A stretch of 64,000 bases of DNA from Panonychus citri. Its lineage: Eukaryota; Arthropoda; Arachnida; Trombidiformes; Tetranychidae. This document shows positions 11,701 through 22,053 of the stretch, one piece after another. How positions within the stretch are numbered: the first letter of the stretch is position 1; each line of letters opens with the position of its first letter. The notes under the pieces are model-generated. The model did not search any database. It was given only the letters and a program-made list of their open reading frames with translations, and had not been told where the DNA came from. The stretch covers positions 2,728,001-2,792,000 of the forward strand of contig NW_026515539.1 of NCBI RefSeq assembly GCF_014898815.1. Direction: 5' to 3'. A program made the translations under genes and the position numbers.

Positions 11701-12853
11701 TAGTGTTTGAATTGTGTTCCAACCTTAGGAATCGGAGATTCGTGATAATCTAACCCTTTGGTTAGAAAGGCATCACAATTTTTTTCTGTTAACTGTCAAT
11801 CAAATTGATAATGATGTTTGTCAGTAAATGGCACGTTAATTAATTTGTTAGTTAATTACCGTTACAAAAGAATCCAGTTCTTGATCTACCTTCTTGATTG
11901 AATAAATGTCTATTCTCACATTTGAATTTCCTTTGAAAAAAACTCGAGATGGAAATGAAAACTCTGAACCATCTCTGCTAACTAATCAATAACAATCAAT
12001 ATTAATCGCATATCTCACTGGGGTAATTAACTTTTTACCTTTATAATAATGTGTGATTCCAATTTTAGGTGTTAAATAAGATTCATAGACACGATGAGCA
12101 ACACCATTGACTTCAACCTCAGAAGTTTGATTCTAGAGAGAAATCAACATCAATATTACGACTGATTGTCAATTGTCAACAATTAATAAATACCCATTGA
12201 ATCGGTTGATTTTTAAGTCTAAATAGGATTGAAGGACCAGCCATTAAGAAGTAACTAACGAATGGAGAGGGAGTATCGGACAATCGATAATTCCAATCAT
12301 TGGTGAAGATAAATTTCCAGCATTTATTGGCATTATCTTTAAGAAATCAAAATGTGAATTTCTAATTAAGACTCAAACAATTTATCTCACCATCTTTAAT
12401 AACGTAACGTGTAGTTGGATATTCACTTGAATAGTGAATCTTTTGACCATTTCCTTTAGATTCCGTCAAATTTTACCTCGAACTATGGAACCAGATGAAA
12501 TATATTCTCTTATTGTAAATCTTTGATTGATATTCTATTAATGATTAGAACAAAATTCAAATGAAAATCATATATTATATTCAAAATTCAATTGATTACT
12601 AAACAGTTAAGTTGACTTACCTCATCCGTTATTATCGCATTGATTATCCAATTTCCTGGCTCCAGTTCCATGGGATATTTATAAATATCATAATCTTAAT
12701 TGTTTCATTAGCAATTATCAGATTAGAAATGGAAAAGTTTATTGTAGTCAACTGAGATTAAGATAATTACCGTTATCACTTACCTGATTTTACCTGGTCA
12801 ACTGAAATACTGATTCCAATTATTATTGATACATAAACTAAATTAAATGACAT
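8707..12853 (-). CDS. PAN/Apple-domain type I membrane protein (multi-exon, possible frameshift)
   Basis: The gene runs from ATG at 12853-12851 to the stop at 8707. Clear exons include 12853-12784 (signal peptide MSFNLVYVSIIIGISIS), 12694-12621, 10120-9390 and 9308-8707. More coding pieces lie between about 10196 and 12530. The protein is roughly 1,000 residues. A long extracellular part without a recognised domain is followed by three Cys-rich PAN/Apple-like units (around CYQLCAHASDVDCRSFSYC, CAERCSDSSECKSFQYC and CAALCYDW). A membrane helix (LFIVFLFIISGLIIGFIV) and an acidic cytoplasmic tail close it. PAN/Apple domains bind proteins or glycans outside cells; the ligand here is unknown. Exon 3 (about 12530-12400) reads ...SSGSIVRGKI then TGA, while the next frame continues ESKGNGQKIHYSSEYP. 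So there is a one-base frameshift at about 12468-12476, either real or a sequence error. A truncated paralogue is at 3556-4818. Confidence 0.75.
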
Positions 12854-15016
12854 TGTAACTAATTAATTAATAAGCAACTTTATTTGTTTCACTTTTACAA
12901 TTTAAATGATTAACTTTTGCTGTACATTGTGATTTATATTAATCATTTGTGTTATTATCACCAATCACTAACAATCAAACACTGATAGCCAAAATTAACC
13001 AAGTTGACATTAAAATCAATCGTTATTATTGATTGTTAGTCTAATTAAATTAATTTCTAAATTCCTGTCTGGTTATCATTGTTTTTATTTGATAAGATTA
13101 TTTAACTTTTTCATTTTGATTCGCATAAAAAACACTCACCATGTTTAGTATTAAATTAACATAATTCAATCAGTGATTAAAGTTGACAATTAACGGGTGC
13201 AAATTAAGCTTTATGCCATAGATTGATTTATATTCAAGGAAAATCTTCTTAATTGTAAAGATATGTTATCAATTAAATTTATTAATGAATTTGACAAAAA
13301 TTAATTACAGTAGTGTTCGCATTTAGAGCAAGAAAAGTGATACCTACATAGCTAAAAGAGTTAATCTCTTAAGCTAGTCCAATACAAATCTCATTAATCC
13401 ATTAGATGAAGACTGAAAAATTAGTTGCTCAATTTTTATCGCTACTGCTATATTTATAATCTTTATATATCTTTAATTTTATAATCTAATTAAAGTTATA
13501 TATGAATTTAAAATTGAATCTTGTGTTATTATTGTTCAGCCTATGTTATTTTCTACTTTTCTTCGTGTCATATCTAATGAGTTAAACTACAGGGCATTTC
13601 ATCCAGTACCCATCAAGTTTTTCTTAAATGAATTTTTCGTTTTTGAGTATTTAGCCATAGACTTGAGGTTAGGTTAAGTTAGGTTAGTTAATGGAGAAAA
13701 CTCTCTAGTCATCCGTTCTACCACTGAATTTTGGAACGCGGCATCGTTATAGGCACACCGACACAATCGGTAGCCTAATAACAAGGCTCAGTAATTCCTC
13801 TTTACATCGTCGATGGTCCAATCGTAGACATTATTTAAGTTATCTAGCGAAAGTTTGAGCAATACTCCATTGTCATATTTTAATTTCAAGGTCACTACGG
13901 TCACTCTGTAAAGATACGATTTCAAGGTCGTGTGTAGGTCAGAATCAAATTTAAGCTGGTTCAAGAGGTTGTTAACGAGATTACAACTTTGAAACATGTT
14001 TAGCTACAGAGATATATAGTTTTTTATTCAACTTTAACGATTAATTAACTTATTTTCTCTCTCTTCGTTTTTCAGATTCTAAATACATACATTCACTCAA
14101 TTTTCTAATCTTCTTCTACAAACTTGAATAAGATAAGCTCAAATTTTGGGTAAAGATTGAGCTCGAGATAAAAGGATTCTATGAGATGATGAGGTATCAA
14201 AAAATAGAGCAGAAAATACTACAGTTACGAAAAATAGTACGAAAAAAATCTGAGTAGCCGTTCATGAGAAATTCTGACTCAAAGATTTTTATGTACGCAT
14301 GCGCAAATTAGCTTTTTTATAGCGCGCATTACAAAAAGAAAGAGAAAGACCGACAGAGAGAGAAAGAGATGAGAGAGAAAGAGAAAAGAGAAAGAGGAAG
14401 AGTCGAGAAAGAGACGAGAAAAAGACGAGAAAGTAAAAAGAGGAGAAAAAGAGAAAAGAGAAAGAAAGAGGAAGAGATGAGAGAGAAAGAGACGAGAAAG
14501 AAAAAGAGACGAGCAAGAAAGAGAAAAAGAAAGAGAAAGAAAAAGAAAAAGGAAGAGATGAGAGAATGGAACGAGAGAGAGAGAGAAAGAAAGAGAAAAA
14601 GAGAGTAGTGAGAAAGAAAAAGAAATTTATTTTTTTTATTATTTTTTTTGAATTTTTCGATTAAAAAACGATTCCCATTTCAACAAACCACGGGTCTGGC
14701 AAACAACCTTAAAAAACTTTCGTAAAAGTTTTCCCGCTTCCCGCCCTCCGTGGAAGGTCCCTTTCTCTTGGCCATTTTACTTGCTGAGCTTAAATTGCTT
14801 GGTCCTGATCCACTTTCCCCATAACTTTTAGAGGCTTCAACGTTAGCACCGTTAGCCTCTACAGTGAGTGCTTGTAAACTTTATCAAACGGAGAGTAGAT
14901 ATTTGTATTTACAAAACAAAAAGAAAACACCAAAGACGGAACAAGGGAACGAGAAAAATTGAAAGATAACGGTTAATATTTCACTGGATTTAATACATTG
15001 TACTTGATTCATATTA
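12854..15016. other. Intergenic region with interstitial TTAGG and a GC-richer patch
   Basis: No gene supported. The first 400 bases repeat the flank of the truncated PAN/Apple copy. Around 13672-13692 there is degenerate TTAGG, the arthropod telomere unit. About 13700-14000 and 14690-14900 are less AT-rich than their surroundings and may be old mobile DNA. At 14831-14859 a hairpin can form: GAGGCT pairs with AGCCTC, and inside it AACG pairs with CGTT. Confidence 0.5.
14330..14630. repeat. 300-base purine tract
   Basis: On the + strand almost every base is A or G, in irregular GAGAAA / GAGACGAG units. Long open frames on both strands here are artefacts of the repeat. Such tracts can adopt triplex DNA; that is known in general and is not shown here. 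Confidence 0.85.
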
Positions 15017-15468
15017 GGTAAACACTAAAGTTTTTTCCGATTTTTTTCATTTTTTATTTAAGATTAATTAACAAGAAAATTAGAATTGAGTTAAAAATCA
15101 AAATAACTCTATTTTAAAGCTCAGGAATCAGGCTTCCGAATGATACTATTTGCGTTAATTTACAGCAATTAAAAAAATTACAATTAAAATTTTTGTAAAA
15201 GGTTATTTTTCTGGTTTTCGATTACTTACTTTTCAGGCCACTTTTCACCGTTTTAAAATGACCTCAAAATTTTTTTAATAAACTTAAATTGTTGTCTAAT
15301 TATATGACTAATTTGACTGAAAATTTGGTGAATTTTGGTAATTAAATAAAAGAGAAATTACCATTTTAACAAAAAATGATTTAACACTAAAAGTTCCATA
15401 GAGCACCAATCTCCAGGTTAATAATCATATATGTAGAAGCAAAAACGGAAAAAACTTTAGTGTTTACC
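15017..15468. mobile_element. TA-flanked MITE with 23-base terminal inverted repeats
   Basis: A 452-base element starts GGTAAACACTAAAGTTTTTT and ends in the exact reverse complement. The perfect inverted repeats occupy 15017-15039 and 15446-15468. Each side is bordered by TA (15015-15016 and 15469-15470), the target duplication typical of Tc1/mariner-type transposons. There is no coding capacity inside, so it is non-autonomous. Confidence 0.85.
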
Positions 15469-16498
15469 TAATATATACACTGAATATCCGATGAATTTGT
15501 GAAAAAGGTTACCACTGAGCGAAGCTCAAGATTATTCCTCCCAGTCTTTCTTTACTTTCTTTTTTCTTTGCTTCTCACTCTCTCTCTCTCTCTCTTTTGA
15601 TAACAACTCACTTTTCCATCTTTATCACTCAATTTTCTAATTTGTATTGATTATAATATCACACAATTAATGACATCGTGAGCATTGATCCAGGAAGGAG
15701 CTCTATTCAGTTACCTAATCCATCTAGGCGTTGGTCCATAGGCGAGTAATGTATGACAATCTGAATCTATTCTCGATTATGTTAAGAAAATAAGAAATTT
15801 AAGAAGTTTGAAGAAGTTTAAGAAATTATGTAAAACGCTGAAAGATTTATTAATCATTATGACGATGTTCAGATAAACGAAATGTTGAACCTAAATAATA
15901 TTGTCTTGCAGCATTTATACAGGGAGTTTCACCAAGTTACCAACAGGTTTTTCTTGATTTGTTTTGGTTCTATGATTCTTTTTTTATCTGTATCGATTTT
16001 AAACCAGAAACGACGTTGAAACCGTATCTTCACAGAATGACCGGAATGATCTTGATATTAAAATATGATAATTAACTAAAAAACACTATTACTTTCAAAT
16101 CTCGTTTGATTTTAAGGAAACATACAACTGATCTCAAAAGAGCCATGAGTTGTTTGCGAGCTTATTGAGTCATTTCCGAAGACAAATCGAGCCCAGATGC
16201 TTATTTCGATTGTTGCAAATTGATTGAATAATGTGTTGACATCTATTCTCAAAATCAAAATCAATCAACTAATCACCAGAAAATGTCACATCGAAAACAA
16301 TGACTCGTTCTCTCAGAGAACTTCTCTGGGTTGTTTTAGTAGAATCGCTTGAAATTATCCATGTAAAATTATTCAGATTATTTTGACTCGAAATCTTGAA
16401 TTGATATAAATGATTAATTAATGGATCGGTTAAAAATTAATTATGATATAAAAGACGCGAAGTAATTGAGAGCAGTTTGTTTTAATTTAAATGTTCAG
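15469..16498. other. Intergenic region with module-gene relic and gene B 3' flank
   Basis: A CT-repeat lies at about 15576-15596. A relic of the module gene lies at about 16095-16330, listed separately. The stretch about 16440-16500 matches the 3' flank of gene A (about 6250-6310). Confidence 0.5.
16095..16330 (-). pseudogene. Second copy of the fused module-gene relic
   Basis: This is the counterpart of the relic at 5735-5960. A decayed helix exon (about 16115-16170) is fused to upstream-region sequence (GACAAATCGAGCCCAGATGCTT) at the same breakpoint. It is shorn of a start codon and splice sites. Confidence 0.6.
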
Positions 16499-16504
16499 TT
16501 TATT
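16499..16504 (-). terminator. Gene B polyadenylation signal
   Basis: AATAAA on the minus strand, about 166 bases after the gene B stop codon. Confidence 0.45.
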
Positions 16505-16669
16505 CAGTCAATCGGTTTGATTCCGGTTGATTTGATTGAGTTGGTGAAAATGAATTTTCATTGGGATATTTTCTAACTAAATCAATTGTTTGGGTTACTG
16601 ATGGGATCGGATTAACTGTTTGGAGGCTATAACTGGGTTACTGATTAAGTTTAGTTGTACAGAATTTAT

Positions 16670-18981
16670 TTATGATGATTCAGTGGTGTCTTCGGCTTGA
16701 GGTTGGAATGGCTTTCGGAATTGGTTGAAGAAATCGGCGAAAGCGTTTTTGAATCCAGATAAAGCTTGTTGAGCTTGTTCTTGGAGGTTCTTGTTGAATT
16801 CTGTGGGGAAGGAGAAACGGAAGTTGATTAATGGAAAATTCTCATGAAGATGAATCATTGCCACGTATTCTCATCATTTACTTACTTTGGAAATCTTCAA
16901 GGCTTCGCTTTGAGACTGAAACTTCAGTTGAATCTTCAACTTGTTCACTTGGTTTCTTTCCGAACAATGAAGCTAAAGCATCTTTAAGGTGTTGGAAAGC
17001 GGCTTGGGTCTTTTCTTGAGCGATTTGACCGAATTCTGGTTCAAGAGGAAATAATTTATTAATGTTTTACCAGAAAAGAAATTAATTTATTACTTACGCT
17101 TAAGACTTTCTGAAACATCTCGTTTGGTGACAGTTTCGGATGATTGATCGTCTATTTTAGAATAGATTGTTTTTCAATTAGTCTTCTCTTCATTTTAAAT
17201 TATCTAAATGGACTTACGGTTGAATCCTCCCTTGAATTGTTCGAAAAGGTCTTGGAGTTGCTTAAGAGCGGCTTGGATTTTTTCTTGACCAGCGGATGCG
17301 AGTTCTAATTGAATAAAAGATTAGTATTATTTTATCATTTCTATTGAAAATATAAAAAGAAAAACTCACTTTGTAAATCTTCAGAAATGTCTCGTTTGGA
17401 AACGGTCTTTTCAGTTGAAGTTTCACCACCGTCTGGGGAAGAGATAAAAGGTTGAATAGGGATCGATTAATTTATCGATTCTATCTGAGCAGTTGAGAGA
17501 ATTTTCTTACTCTTGAAGGAGTTGAAAAGGTCTTGGAGTTGTTTAAGAGCTTCTTGGGCCTTTTGCTTTCCAGCATCAGCGAACTCTAAATGATGAATAA
17601 ATTGAGCGAAATAAGTTTTACTTTCATAGCTTTCAAGCTAATAGTTTCTTCTTACTCTTGAGGTCTTCAGCAAGATCTCGCTTTCGTCGACCTTGACCAG
17701 TAGCCATATCGGCAAGAACTTTGAGAAGATCTTGAGCGAATTTAGCTGGATCTCCGAGATCGTTGATGAGTTGGAGTGGGTTGGTGGCTCGCTTGGTGAT
17801 AGCGGCTTCAGTAGTGGCTTGTTGGGTTCCGTCTGAACGAAAATACAAATACCATTAGTTCTGAATCACGTTTTATTGTATGAAAACTTACGGTTGAAGG
17901 AGTTCAAGAGATCCATGAGTTGCTTAAGGGCTTCTTGGGCCTTTTCTTTACCAGCATCAGCCAATTCTGCAAGTTGAGTGTAATTGACATACAGAAAATG
18001 AGATATTTCTATCCAAACAAAGAGTAGCTAACTTACTCTTGAGGTCTTCAGCAATATCTCGCTTTCGTCGACCTTGACCAGTAGCCATATCGGCAAGAAC
18101 TTTGATAAGATCTTGAGCGAATTTAGCTGGATCTCCGAGATCGTTGATGAGTTGGAGTGGGTTGGTGGCTCGCTTGGTGATAGCGGCTTCAGTGGTGGCT
18201 TGTCCGTCTAAATCAAATGAACAAGCCGAATTAGTTTCTATCTTCGGCCTTCTTACAATCATAGCTCAACTTACGGTTGAATGAGTTCAAAAGATCCATG
18301 AGTTGCTTAAGAGCTTCTTGGGCCTTTTCTTTACCAGCATCAGCTAATTCTGGAAAATCAATGAATAAACAAGTCATATTACCCTTTTCACAGCTTTCGA
18401 ACTAATCGTTTCTTCTTACTCTTGAGGTCTTCGGCGAGATCTCGCTTTCGTCGACCTTGACCGGTAGCCATATCAGCAAGAACCTTCAAGAGGGTTTGAG
18501 CGAATTTAGCTGGATCTCCGAGATCATTGATGAGTTGAAGAGGGTTGGTGGCTCGTTTGGCAACGGTGTGTTCAGTTGAGTTGTCTAGTTGAAGAGTTAT
18601 GAATTCCCGTTACTCAAGGAAAACACCACGAGAATAATTTATTGATACTTACGGTTTCCTAACAAGTTCTTGAGAGCATCTTGAACCTTTTGGTTGAAGT
18701 CTTGTCCAAAGTCTGAACACAGAATCGAAAAGAAAATCGGTAAGCATATGATAAAAAAATTCTCGATGAAAATAAACTTTACTTACTTTTCAAGTTTTCC
18801 AAAGCATCTTGAGACTTGTTTTGTAAGTCATCGAAGAAGTTTCGTTTGACCAAGGTAGATGCAGAAGCAACTGTCGACACAGAGAACACAGAATAATTAG
18901 ATGAGAAGCAATTAAATCAAAATATCGAACAATTAACTTACCACCTAAGAAGCAAATAGCAAGAACAATTGAGAAACGCAT
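16670..18981 (-). CDS. Modular secreted polyprotein, gene B (14 exons)
   Basis: Paralogue of gene A; function unknown. Exons, 5' to 3': 18981-18942, 18870-18787, 18712-18653, 18584-18420, 18349-18275, 18207-18037, 17966-17892, 17832-17656, 17585-17511, 17432-17370, 17304-17218, 17151-17098, 17035-16886 and 16800-16670. They sum to 1407 bases, 468 residues, all introns phase 1. The signal peptide and first three exons are almost identical to gene A. Exons 4, 6 and 8 each carry the peptide unit ...KR-ATNPLQLINDLGDPAKFAQ... ending GQG-RRKR-D(L/I)AEDLK. Exons 5 and 7 carry the 25-residue helix. From exon 9 the pattern shifts to plain KR linkers (TVSKRDISEDLQ, TVTKRDVSESLK, SVSKRSLEDFQ) alternating with longer Gln/Phe-rich helices, ending in an acidic Ser tail. 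Codons often end in C, suggesting strong expression. A TATA box is at 19038-19045. Confidence 0.85.
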
Positions 18982-19037
18982 CTTTGTCCGTTTGTTGATG
19001 GATAAATCCAAGTGTCTTCTTGTATCAAAAGTTTTCG

Positions 19038-19045
19038 CTTTTATA
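19038..19045 (-). promoter_or_regulatory. TATA box of gene B
   Basis: TATAAAAG on the minus strand, about 57 bases upstream of the gene B ATG and shared with gene A. Confidence 0.6.
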
Positions 19046-19429
19046 TCTTCTTTTTCTTGAACCATCTCAATCTTTTTCGAAGACAAATGTAGCCCAGATG
19101 CTGATTTCGATTGTTTCAAGTTGATTGATTGACGTGTTGACATAAATTTACCATTTAATTGCAAAATCAATCATTTTAATCACAAGAAAATGTAATGTGA
19201 CATAGAAACACAATGTAACTAATCAACACCTTTTCCAGATTTCACGATTGATCTTGTACCCATTTTGCACCAGATATTCGTTCGGATAGAAATTCGGTCT
19301 GACAAGTCACGTCAGCAGAATTTTTCATCCACTGGAGACCAGTTTTTTATTCGTTCTGTCGATTAACTCTATCCATTTGGCGAAATTCCTTTTTTTGTCG
19401 CTCAGATTTCGAGTCTTTGCTGACTGAGA

Positions 19430-19690
19430 AAACGCCAACATATGCAAATAGAAATAGGAAAATAAAGGCATGGGGATAATGCGAATCATTGAATCACAAA
19501 GACTCAACCGAAACAACAACAGAAACCAGAACATACCTGAGACATTGTTACAAATCCAAGAAGAGTTTAAAGGTAAACCAATTAGAGAAGGAGAACTAAA
19601 TTAATCAATTAAACAGTAATGCAAGTTAACTGATCAACTTAATTGTTGCCAACGCCGATCAAACGGAAATGGCTGGAAATGTAAGTATCG
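19430..19690 (-). pseudogene. Inverted eEF1G promoter, exon 1 and intron 1 fragment
   Basis: Read on the minus strand this repeats about 1165-1440: the promoter, the pyrimidine run, ATGTCTCAG with its GTATGT donor, and the first part of intron 1. There is no exon 2. It lies immediately upstream of gene B and could in principle still act as a promoter firing toward gene B; that is speculation. Confidence 0.88.
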
Positions 19691-21612
19691 TGGTCATTGC
19701 TACATTTATTTGACAATAAATTGATGAAGATTTCATGGATTTAAAGAAAAACTGTAATAACCAAAATATCAGTGATGAGATTTGGTTCTTTTCGAAAAAG
19801 AATAAAATTGAATCGAGAATATATTAGATTCGAAATCGTATTCTGCCTGTAGATTAGCGACTGAACTGTTCAGTTTAGATTAAGATGATGTTAGTCGAGT
19901 TAGATGTCGATAAGTAAATGCTGTTCATCAAGATCTAAAGTATTATAATAGATTAATTTTTATTCCAAGATAATTTCTCTGCATAGCTTTTCTTTGAAGG
20001 TCAATTAGAGTCAAGTAAATTAATCGGAATTAAGATAAAAAATGATCCTTTAAATTGTTTTCAAGTTTGAATATTTGGTGAGTCTCAAGCTATTTTTCTG
20101 TCAGCTCGCTATTTCCAATTTGAGCTGATTTTTTCGGCTTAAAGATTGGCGGCTTTTTTCTCGATTAATTTAATTGATCGAACAACCAATTCAACTATTT
20201 TAAATGGTGCCACTTTAATTAGTGAGACTCAAGATTTGTCTTTCAGCTTGATATTCTCACTTGCAGCTGATTTTTTCCGGCTTATCATTACAGCTACACA
20301 TGGAAATTAACGGAATTGTTCTGACAATCGTGTTTGTTGAAATTAGATTAGAATAGGTTTTCACTATTAAGAGTCACTATGGACAAAGGGAGGAAGTTAG
20401 TTATTAGTTTACTCAAAAAGCTGTGAATAGTAAGCCGAAAAACTCAGCTGCAAGTGAGAATGTTGAGCTGAAAGACAAATCTTGAGTCTTTTCCTTTGAT
20501 ACTTTGATTGATACTTTTGGAATAGTAAAAAATCAAATTTGTGTACATTTAATTGTAAATACAATCGAACAGTTTGCTCGATCATTTGAGTTCGCTTTCA
20601 TAATTAGCCGCTATAATAAGCCGAAAAAGTCGACTAAAAGTGGAAATAGCGAGCCGATGGACATACCTGGTGACTCATTAAAAATTTATTATCAAACTTA
20701 TGAAAACTTTTTGATTAGTTCAATATTCAATATGTATTAACTAATTAAAAAAAGTTTAATTGTCGCGCTAATTGTTGCTAATCATTGTTGATAGTCTACT
20801 TAATTATTTAGTCAAAATAATTGAATTAAAATCTCTTAGAATCATTGAGATAATTAAAATCACAGATTCGATAATCAAAAAGCGGGCATTAATTACTACT
20901 CAGCCTAATACAATTAATCGAGCTGATGTTGATTTAATTGCTTCGCACTTTTTGTATTATATTGAAACAATCAAAGTTTACTTTTACTCTAATTACTGTA
21001 ACTTCAATTAGAAACCAAGATACATGATGTATAATCAATTGACTGTTGATCATAAACTTTTTGCAACGACTGAATAATATACAAGGTGAGTGAACGAAAT
21101 TTTTTGAATTTAGATCCAAATAGATGTTAAATTGCAATTAAGAGAGGGCAGTAGTTTAATTGAAGGAAAAAGAGGTGAATTCAAATGATTAGTAAATCTC
21201 ATCAGCTCTTCGTTAAATGATGATTGTAATCAACTAATTGAAGAAAATTCTCAAACAGAATATAAACTAAATTAGAAATTATTACAAAATAATTTTTCTA
21301 ATTTCTACCTGTTTCATATTTAAATGTCGATAGAGAATCGATTCAATTCTCGCTGAGAGTCAAATGCTTGAATTAAAATTATCTCTTACAACGGAAACGG
21401 AAAATATTGGATCGTTAATGTATTAATAATAAATCATATCCGGTTCGCAAGTGAGGTTTTCCTGTTTCCTAATTACATGTGGTTAATTTGTCTTCCATTA
21501 AAACCAAAAATTTATTGATTGTCAACCTGATACTCGTTATTAAATGGATTAGATAAATAAAAGTGATAACTTGGAGCTTCGAGTTGATCAATTGGACAAA
21601 AATCGGTGGATT
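19691..21612. other. Intergenic region with flank duplication and nested palindrome
   Basis: 19705-19890 repeats about 8240-8430 (gene A upstream). 20080-20675 is the nested inverted repeat listed next. From there to 21612 I see AT-rich sequence without a supportable gene. Confidence 0.5.
20080..20675. repeat. Nested imperfect palindrome with four copies of a ~62-base unit
   Basis: A unit of the form GTGAGACTCAAG...CAGCT...TTTTTTCGGCTTA occurs at about 20081-20145 and 20222-20285. It occurs reverse-complemented at about 20421-20485 and 20608-20673. The inner pair matches closely; the outer pair is more diverged. The whole could fold as a cruciform or hairpin. No coding sequence is present. 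Confidence 0.7.
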
Positions 21613-21628
21613 TCATTTGGATGTTATG

Positions 21629-22053
21629 GTGATTCGATTCTCAAACTTTTCGAGAGTAAGATCAATGTTACAATGAGGACATCGAGCGAGACTTAAATTG
21701 ATTCGTTTTTTGGTAACAGAATCAATTCTAAATTGATCTCGGAACTCAATCAATTTACCACAATTGTCATTTGGACAAAGTATTTTAAATGCTTCATAGG
21801 CATCGAATTTCATTTCTTCATCAAGTGGAACTTCATTTTCCAATTCCTCTCGAGAACTACGATGCAATCCGTTTGATTCGACGCCCATAATTTCCGCCAT
21901 GATGTGACTATCAGTTCCTTCGATGGGTTCACAAAGACGAGAAATAACCGGAAGTATTTGTTGGCTTATGTAATAATTGGAATCAATTTTTAACGAAGGA
22001 TTTTCTTTGAGTTCATCAGGATGAAAAGCTCTTTGCGTGGAGGGTAAGGCCAT
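21629..22053 (-). pseudogene. POLA1 fragment with intact first zinc module
   Basis: An open frame of about 140 codons encodes a POLA1 stretch just before the C-terminal zinc modules (STQRAFHPDEL, SNYYISQQILPVISRLCEP). It continues through a C-x4-C ... C-x2-C set (CPNDNC and CPHC) up to LEKFENRI, where similarity stops at about 21632. It overlaps the start of the neighbouring POLA1 relic (22.5-23.7 kb) and lies downstream of that relic's 3' end, so it is out of gene order. It has no partner exons. Confidence 0.82.

Noticed and set aside
13788..13997. A possible retroelement gag-like frame in a less AT-rich patch.
   Set aside because: There is no zinc knuckle, protease or polymerase motif nearby, and no terminal repeats.
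14289..14608. Long open frames on both strands (Arg/Lys/Glu and Ser/Leu/Phe repeats).
   Set aside because: They are translations of the purine tract.
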